A stretch of DNA of 26,138 nt from a virus: the IMG/VR virus record IMGVR_UViG_3300044846_001187, positions 1 through 26,138 of that record. The stretch is one strand, 5' to 3'. This document shows positions 21,642 through 26,138 of this stretch, in pieces; positions within the stretch are counted from its first letter, which is position 1, and every line of letters begins with the position of its first letter. The notes beneath the pieces are model-generated. The model ran no database searches, had not been told where the DNA came from, and saw only the letters and a list, made by a program, of their open reading frames with translations. The translations under genes were made by a program, and so were the position numbers.

Positions 21642-22193
21642 ATGGCTTGTGAATTAACTACTGGCTTTACACTTGGATGCCTTGAAGGTATTGGTGGTGT
21701 TAAAGAAGTATTGATAGCTAATTACGAAGATTTCGAAACAGGAATCACTTACGGTGGTACTAATGGCGAAGTTGATGGATTGCCTACTGCAACCATCTAT
21801 CGTTATGTTCCATTCCGTAATTCAGGTTCATACGTAGAAACGGTGCAAAAGAATTTGGAAACAGGTACACTGTTTTTCTCGCAGGAAGTTGGATGGACTT
21901 TCGGTAAGTTGAATCAAGAAATGCGTAATGAGTTTTTGCTTGTTGCCAAAGCTAAAATGATTGTGTTTGTTCGTACTAATGACGATCAAATACTTTTGGT
22001 TGGTGCTGGCGAAGGAGCGCAAATGACTGCAGGAACTGTTCAATCAGGTGCGCAGAAAGCTGATTTGATGGGATATCAAGTAACGTTGATTGCTGAAGAA
22101 CTTGCTCCAGCCGTTCACCTTGAACCTTACAATCCAGCAACTGAAACACCATTTGCTAACTTTCCGGGCATTACTGTAAGTCCTGCCTACTAA
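21642..22193 (+). CDS. Major tail tube protein
   Basis: The 183-aa protein begins 'MACELTTGFTLGCLEGIGGVKEVLIANYEDFETGITY', a typical start of tail tube proteins of Bacteroidetes phages (MAC.LT.G..L.C....GGVKE..), and has 'GSYVETVQKNLETGTLFFSQEVGWTFGKLNQEMRNEFLLVAKAKMIVFVRTNDDQILLVGAGEG' in the middle, the expected beta sandwich. It forms the tail tube over the tape measure. It follows the capsid hairpin and precedes a terminator at 22234-22264, so it forms its own unit. Confidence 0.75.
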   Translation: MACELTTGFTLGCLEGIGGVKEVLIANYEDFETGITYGGTNGEVDGLPTATIYRYVPFRNSGSYVETVQKNLETGTLFFSQEVGWTFGKLNQEMRNEFLLVAKAKMIVFVRTNDDQILLVGAGEGAQMTAGTVQSGAQKADLMGYQVTLIAEELAPAVHLEPYNPATETPFANFPGITVSPAY

Positions 22194-22220
22194 GCTTTGT
22201 TTTCCGTTCTGTGTGTCTTG

Positions 22221-22251
22221 TTGTATTGAAGAAAAGGGCAGGTTATCTTTG
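22221..22251 (+). promoter_or_regulatory. Promoter for the portal and lysis genes
   Basis: TTG (22221-22223), 20 nt and TATCTTTG (22244-22251) resemble the Bacteroidetes promoter with an exact -7 element. The -7 element is inside the loop of the terminator hairpin at 22234-22264, so RNA would start near 22258 right after the stem. The -33 part is weaker than at the other sites. Confidence 0.5.
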
Positions 22252-22264
22252 ACTTGCCCTTTTT
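22234..22264 (+). terminator. Terminator after tail tube gene
   Basis: AAGGGCAGG (22234-22242) pairs with CTTGCCCTT (22253-22261) with one G-U pair around a 10-nt loop, then a TTTT run to 22264. It lies 40 nt after the tail tube stop and holds a promoter -7 element in its loop. Confidence 0.7.
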
Positions 22265-22278
22265 AATTAAAGAAGCTA

Positions 22279-22668
22279 ATGATATATCTAACTACAAATA
22301 CAGCCAACCAGCAAGTGTATCTATCACTTGACGAAGCGCGACAGTATTACAGCACAGCATTCACGCACTATCTTATCATTCTCACACACGAAGAAAATAG
22401 CACCACCGGAAGTGACCTTGCACAGGTTGCCACGATTGTTAATGAAACGGTGCGTGTTACACAGCTGACAATTACCACAGTTGGATTAACTTTGGCAGGT
22501 AGATACCGCTACGAAGTGTACGGACAGAATTCTTCAAGCAATACAAATCCTACTAATGCCGCAGTTGTTGGCATTGTTGAGCGTGGATATGCTGTTTTAA
22601 ATGACAATACAAGTTGGTTTGACGTACCTGTCAATACCATTCCAAACGATATAATCTATGAACCATAA
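22279..22668 (+). CDS. Phage structural-region protein of unknown role
   Basis: The 129-aa beta-rich protein starts 'MIYLTTNTANQQVYLSLDEARQYYS' and has 'GRYRYEVYGQNSSSNTNPTNAAVVGIVERGYAVL', a layout found in small Bacteroidetes-phage proteins near tail or portal genes. It follows the terminator/promoter pair and overlaps the portal start by 11 nt. It may be a neck or stopper protein, but nothing decides this. Confidence 0.6.
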   Translation: MIYLTTNTANQQVYLSLDEARQYYSTAFTHYLIILTHEENSTTGSDLAQVATIVNETVRVTQLTITTVGLTLAGRYRYEVYGQNSSSNTNPTNAAVVGIVERGYAVLNDNTSWFDVPVNTIPNDIIYEP

Positions 22669-24607
22669 CGAATCAAATATAGTTTCGCTGAAGCTTAGTG
22701 AATATGTAGCTAAGAGTGATGCAGAAAAAGTGGACCGCAAAGGTTGGGTGAATTACGGAGATCAAAACGACTTTCCGCAGTATCTACGTGACCTATCGCA
22801 CGAATCACCAGTGCATGGTTCACTCGTTGTGGCTATTGGTGACATGATAGCAGGCAAGGGCATTCAGTCGGAGCAATACCAAGCTGAATTAGATGCGCTG
22901 AATATCGATACTTTGACCTATGCATGCGCAAAGGATTTGAAGTTATTTGGTGGTTTCTTCATCGAAGTAATTTGGAGCAATGACCGCACTGTTATATCAA
23001 AGCTTAACGCGATACCATTTGAAGAATGTCGCATTGCGGTTAATCAGGAAGACGAAAGCGAGATAGGAATCTTTCACAGCTACGACTGGTCAAACATTCG
23101 TAAGAAGAAAAACACACCTGAGTTCATTCCTAAATACAACTACCTAACACGCGAACAAGAACCACGTCAAATCTATTGGTGCTTTACGTACACAGGTAGT
23201 GATTCATACCCACGACCTGACTATTGGAGCGCGATTAATTACATCGAATTAGATAAGCAGATATCTATATTCCATATCAACCAAATATCGAACGGTCTTT
23301 TCCCTTCTACCATTATCAACTTCTACAATGGTCAGGCAACGCCTGAACAAAAGCAGCAAATGATGTTGGATTGGGAAAACAAAATGAGTGGTGCGCGTAA
23401 CGCTGGCAAGGTGGTTATGTTCTTCAATGAACGTGATCAACCTAAGACTGAAGTTACACCATTCCCGGTTAATGATGCTGATAAGCAATATCAGTTAATG
23501 AATGATACTGCACAGCAGAAGATTATCACAGCGCATCGTGTCACGACTCCGCTTCTATTTGGTATTCGCGAGAACACAGGATTCGGTAGCAACAAAGATG
23601 AAATGGCTACAGGACTTGAGATATTCAATAAGCAAGTTGTAGAGCCGTATCAGGCAATGATTAATAAGAGCATTGAAGAATTGTTAGGCAATCAGCTTCC
23701 GGGTGTAACCTTTGAGATTGTGCCTAATACACCACTTGCTGTTGAACAGGCAGAAGTTATTGCAGATACAACAGGTGGAACTACTGCAGATGTAGCTGCT
23801 ACTGCTTTGAATGGTGCACAGATTACTTCACTTGTAGACATAGTTATGCAAAGTGCAGCGGGTGCTGTTCCTGTGAGCAGTGCAAAGGCAATCGTGCAAG
23901 CTGCATTCCCAACATTGCCACCTACTACTATCGATGCAATCTTTGCTGATGTTATGCCCGGCACATTGCAACCTACCGAAGTGATTCAATCAAGTGTTGA
24001 GTTAAAAAAAAAAGTAGATGCTGACTTTGATGAGAGCACAGTAGGTGATGCATTAATTGCACTTGGTGAAGATGCATCCGAAGATTGGATATTGATTGAT
24101 GCATATAACGCTGATGAAGAAATTGAACACGAATTTGCAGTGCGCACAGGTGCGGCAAGACCAGCGGCAAAGAGTGAGCAGGATGCTATTATCGATGGCA
24201 AATACTTTATTACTCGTTACGTTTACGCAGGTGACTTTAGGCATGATAATATGCGCCCATTCTGCAAGAAGATGGTGGAAGCAGGCAAGCTGTATCGCAA
24301 AGAAGATATAGTGGCAATGGAAAATGTTGCAGTCAATCCCGGATGGGGACCTGAAGGCGCAGCTACTTATGACATTTGGTTTTACAAAGGCGGTGGAAAC
24401 TGCAAACACTTTTGGGAAAAGCGCGTATATGTAGATGCAAGTGGCGCAAAGATTAACCCGAATGACCCTGATGCAACACGAATAGCTGTGAGCATGGCTG
24501 AACGCATGGGATATAAAGTGCGAAATAACTCACTTGTTGCAAAGCTTCCTGAAGATATGCCCTATAACGGCTTCCTTCCAACCAATCCTATTTACGGCAA
24601 TCAATAA
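22658..24607 (+). CDS. Portal protein with C-terminal domain
   Basis: Residues 1 to about 450 have portal character: 'GWVNYGDQNDFPQYLRDLSHESPVHGSLVVAIGDMIAGKG', 'FHINQISNGLFPSTIINFYNG', 'AQQKIITAHRVTTPLLFGIRENTGFGSNKDEM'. The extra 200 residues 'YVYAGDFRHDNMRPFCKKMVEAGKLYRKEDI' to 'YDIWFYKGGGNCKHFWEKRVY' resemble a domain common at the end of Bacteroidetes phage portals. A run of ten A (24004-24013) at residues 450-452 lies at the domain boundary. The portal forms the ring through which DNA enters. In most phages it comes before the capsid gene; here it follows. Confidence 0.85.
   Translation: MNHNESNIVSLKLSEYVAKSDAEKVDRKGWVNYGDQNDFPQYLRDLSHESPVHGSLVVAIGDMIAGKGIQSEQYQAELDALNIDTLTYACAKDLKLFGGFFIEVIWSNDRTVISKLNAIPFEECRIAVNQEDESEIGIFHSYDWSNIRKKKNTPEFIPKYNYLTREQEPRQIYWCFTYTGSDSYPRPDYWSAINYIELDKQISIFHINQISNGLFPSTIINFYNGQATPEQKQQMMLDWENKMSGARNAGKVVMFFNERDQPKTEVTPFPVNDADKQYQLMNDTAQQKIITAHRVTTPLLFGIRENTGFGSNKDEMATGLEIFNKQVVEPYQAMINKSIEELLGNQLPGVTFEIVPNTPLAVEQAEVIADTTGGTTADVAATALNGAQITSLVDIVMQSAAGAVPVSSAKAIVQAAFPTLPPTTIDAIFADVMPGTLQPTEVIQSSVELKKKVDADFDESTVGDALIALGEDASEDWILIDAYNADEEIEHEFAVRTGAARPAAKSEQDAIIDGKYFITRYVYAGDFRHDNMRPFCKKMVEAGKLYRKEDIVAMENVAVNPGWGPEGAATYDIWFYKGGGNCKHFWEKRVYVDASGAKINPNDPDATRIAVSMAERMGYKVRNNSLVAKLPEDMPYNGFLPTNPIYGNQ
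24004..24013 (+). other. A10 run at the portal domain boundary
   Basis: TTA AAA AAA AAA GTA encodes Leu-Lys-Lys-Lys-Val. A slip by -1 at the run leads to a stop at 24022-24024 after three residues, and by +1 to a TAG at 24015-24017, so either slip would give a portal of about 455 residues without the C-terminal domain. Whether it happens cannot be read from the sequence. Confidence 0.35.
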
Positions 24608-24615
24608 TTAAAACT

Positions 24616-25185
24616 ATGGCTGAAGTATTACTAATATCCGAAAACTACGTGAAGAAGTACACTACCATCAACGGCAGTGTAGATCCAAACCTTCTATACC
24701 CATCAATCTATTTGGCGCAGGACAAATGGCTACTTCCCTTTTTGGGAACTGACTTGTTGAATAAAATAAAAGCAGACGTTGCAGCAGGTACAATAAGCGG
24801 TAACTACGAAACATTGTTAGAAGATTACATCCAAAAGATGCTACTTTGGTGGGTAATGGTGGATGTTACACCTAACTTGTGCTATCGCATGGACAACGGC
24901 ACGCTGGTTCAACGTCAAAGTGAAGACACTGTGCCTGTTTCGGATTTGGTTATGAAGGATATGATAGACCGGGCAAGACAAAATGCGGAGCATTATACCA
25001 CTTTGCTCGTTGATTACTTGTGTGCGAATAGCAGTTTGTTTCCTGAATACAGCACAGCGCAGTGGCCTGACCGTTCACCACGTACAGACGTGACCAACAC
25101 GCTCAATTATCAGTTTTCATCGGGCAACACATCGACCAGCTTCCGCCCTACCTACTCACGCAATATCATTAACCGCATACCATGA
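24616..25185 (+). CDS. Head-tail adaptor candidate (DUF6712-like)
   Basis: The 189-aa protein begins 'AEVLLISENYVKKYTTINGSVDPNLLYPSIYLAQDKWLLPFLGTDLLNKIK', which resembles a Bacteroidetes-phage family I remember as DUF6712, found next to portal genes and likely a head-tail adaptor. It continues with helical segments 'YIQKMLLWWVMVDVTPNLCYRM' and 'MIDRARQNAEHYTTLLVDYLC'. It lies 9 nt after the portal and ends by overlapping the next gene as ATGA. The number of the family was not checked. Confidence 0.6.
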   Translation: MAEVLLISENYVKKYTTINGSVDPNLLYPSIYLAQDKWLLPFLGTDLLNKIKADVAAGTISGNYETLLEDYIQKMLLWWVMVDVTPNLCYRMDNGTLVQRQSEDTVPVSDLVMKDMIDRARQNAEHYTTLLVDYLCANSSLFPEYSTAQWPDRSPRTDVTNTLNYQFSSGNTSTSFRPTYSRNIINRIP

Positions 25186-25301
25186 GTGAAAAGAAGACAC
25201 TGAAACAAGATTACACTGAACGTTTGCGCAAGTATGAGCGTGAGCTTTCACTAAAACTACGAAGCAATGTCAGCAAAGAAGCAGACAAAACCAAAAAGTG
25301 A
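25182..25301 (+). CDS. 39-aa charged peptide
   Basis: A short frame begins at the ATG overlapping the previous stop (CATGAG) and ends with TGA at 25299-25301, overlapping the holin gene by 35 nt. The peptide (MSEKKTLKQDYTERLRKYER, then ELSLKLRSNVSKEADKTKK) is a highly charged helix. Overlap at both ends supports translation. Function unknown; it could be a regulator or partner in lysis, given its neighbours. Confidence 0.45.
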   Translation: MSEKKTLKQDYTERLRKYERELSLKLRSNVSKEADKTKK

Positions 25302-25686
25302 ACAGTCAAGTATTACTTACAAGTTCATTCGCTACAACCTTCAGTTGTTCGATGGCTTGTGGTCGATACCGATTGCGTTTGCAGTGTTCCTGATTGCAGG
25401 TGCATTGAGCAGTGAATACTTTGGCGATGCGCTTATATCTACCGAATACGTGCAATACATCGTATTAGCTTCACTCATCATGGTGTTTGCTAACTTCGTT
25501 ACCTTTTTGGGAATTCGTTTTAATTTTAGGGCGCTACAGCGCGAAGTGTATAGTAAGGAAATTAAGTATGAACTAAACACCTATCTCACCACATGGCAAA
25601 AGGTTGTCTTGTACCTGCTATTATATGCATTCTACTTTGCTGCATTCCTGTTTATTTTACGCATGCTGATGATGGCTACTGCGTAA
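25267..25686 (+). CDS. Holin-like membrane protein
   Basis: The 139-aa protein starts with a charged tail (MSAKKQTKPKSEQSS), then has hydrophobic segments at about 33-47, 62-82 and 112-135 and a basic cytoplasmic stretch 'RFNFRALQREVYSKEIKYELN' between the last two. This fits a three-segment (class I type) holin. Position directly before, and overlapping, the endolysin gene supports the role of letting the endolysin work on time. It is not a family I can name. Confidence 0.65.
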   Translation: MSAKKQTKPKSEQSSITYKFIRYNLQLFDGLWSIPIAFAVFLIAGALSSEYFGDALISTEYVQYIVLASLIMVFANFVTFLGIRFNFRALQREVYSKEIKYELNTYLTTWQKVVLYLLLYAFYFAAFLFILRMLMMATA

Positions 25687-26138
25687 GGGTAACAGCTGCA
25701 TCATTTGTCGGTGTAAAAGAGCGTGGCGGAAACAATAAAGGTTTCAACGATGCCGCGTTGCAGGTGTTGATGAAGCAGGAAGGTTGGTTGCCCGGTTATG
25801 CGTGGTGCAGTTTCTTTGTCATGGCTATGCTGAATGAGTGTGGCATACCGAACACCATCACAGGTTGGTCACCTACTGCATACAACAAGCGCGATGTGAT
25901 ATTTACAGATGGCAAATTTCTTCAAACGTTTAGTGACCGCGATGTGCTTGTTATGACTTTGAGTTATGCAAGCTTCCGCAAACAACGATACAAAGGCATT
26001 GGTCATACTGGCATCGTGGACAGGGTAGGCAAGTATTCAGTGCGCACCATTGAAGGCAACACCAATGATCAAGGCATGCGTGACAGTCGGTCACGTGATG
26101 GAGTGTATTATAAGATTCGACCACTAACCAAAAACTTA
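25593..26138 (+). CDS. CHAP-like endolysin with signal peptide (partial)
   Basis: The gene runs off the right edge after 182 codons. Residues 1-25 (MAKGCLVPAIICILLCC with IPVYFTHA after it) form a basic start, a hydrophobic core and a THA|DD cleavage site, i.e. a Sec signal peptide. The mature part has the CHAP/amidase-like pattern 'AASFVGVKERGGNN', 'GYAWCSFFVMAML' with C72, 'GHTGIVDRVG' with H138, and 'TIEGNTN' (E154, N156). It would cut peptidoglycan. Its first 94 nt are inside the holin gene in another frame. Export through Sec would make the holin a trigger rather than the only path. The ATG choice depends on the signal peptide. Confidence 0.75.
   Translation, partial: MAKGCLVPAIICILLCCIPVYFTHADDGYCVRVTAASFVGVKERGGNNKGFNDAALQVLMKQEGWLPGYAWCSFFVMAMLNECGIPNTITGWSPTAYNKRDVIFTDGKFLQTFSDRDVLVMTLSYASFRKQRYKGIGHTGIVDRVGKYSVRTIEGNTNDQGMRDSRSRDGVYYKIRPLTKNL

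Noticed and set aside
23692-24409. Minus-strand open frames opposite the portal gene
   Set aside because: They mirror the alanine- and threonine-rich portal codons, lack leaders and have no recognisable domains.
1-26138. Integrase, att sites, CRISPR arrays, tRNA genes or insertion sequences
   Set aside because: None was seen: no tyrosine or serine recombinase motifs, no regularly spaced repeats with unique spacers, no tRNA-like T-loop sequence, no transposase.

Overview
The window is part of a tailed-phage genome (siphovirus-type Caudoviricetes) that most likely infects a member of the Bacteroidetes. Three things point there. Several intergenic sites fit the Bacteroidetes promoter TTTG-N18-20-TANNTTTG. 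Start codons mostly follow A-rich leaders without a Shine-Dalgarno sequence. Many proteins resemble families I know mainly from Bacteroidetes phages. These family calls come from reading the translations; no search was run. Both window edges cut a gene, so this is an internal piece or a linear cut of the genome.

Minus-strand arm (1-6994, transcribed leftward). In transcription order it holds two small unknown proteins, an XRE-like regulator, an unknown 189-aa protein, a VRR-NUC nuclease and an HTH-plus-membrane-anchor protein. A near-consensus promoter with a structured leader follows, then a GIY-YIG nuclease, an O-like replication initiator that carries two tandem-repeat arrays (candidate origin), a second replication-associated protein and three small proteins. 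The arm ends with a small SSB-like protein with an acidic tip, a membrane protein, the large terminase, a 33-aa membrane peptide and a Rad52-like annealing protein cut by the left edge. This arm is control, replication, recombination and DNA packaging.

Control region (about 6995-7110). A leftward promoter overlaps a GTGTAC-aaat-GTACAC palindrome. A sequence block that recurs at 617-651 in front of the annealing-protein operon lies just upstream of the rightward genes.

Plus-strand arm (7110-26138). It begins with a sigma-region-4-like regulator that seems to lack an AUG start, a zinc-ribbon protein, a 46-aa protein and a small-terminase-like protein. The tail genes follow: an assembly chaperone with a T9 slippery run and a -1 extension, a tail-terminator domain fused to a fibre, a neck protein, two large distal-tail proteins and the tape measure. 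The head genes come after the tail: XkdF-like protease, scaffold, major capsid, tail tube and portal, then an adaptor. The window ends with a holin-like protein and an endolysin with a signal peptide, cut by the right edge. A small ribbon-helix-helix gene on the opposite strand, with its own promoter and a bidirectional terminator, sits between protease and scaffold.

The points most worth a second look are the origin-like arrays inside the initiator gene, the promoter and folded leader before the GIY-YIG/replication genes, the duplicated control block, the -1 frameshift in the chaperone, the A10 run at the domain boundary of the portal, and the tail-before-head order with split terminase genes. 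No CRISPR array, tRNA, insertion sequence, integrase or reverse transcriptase was found.
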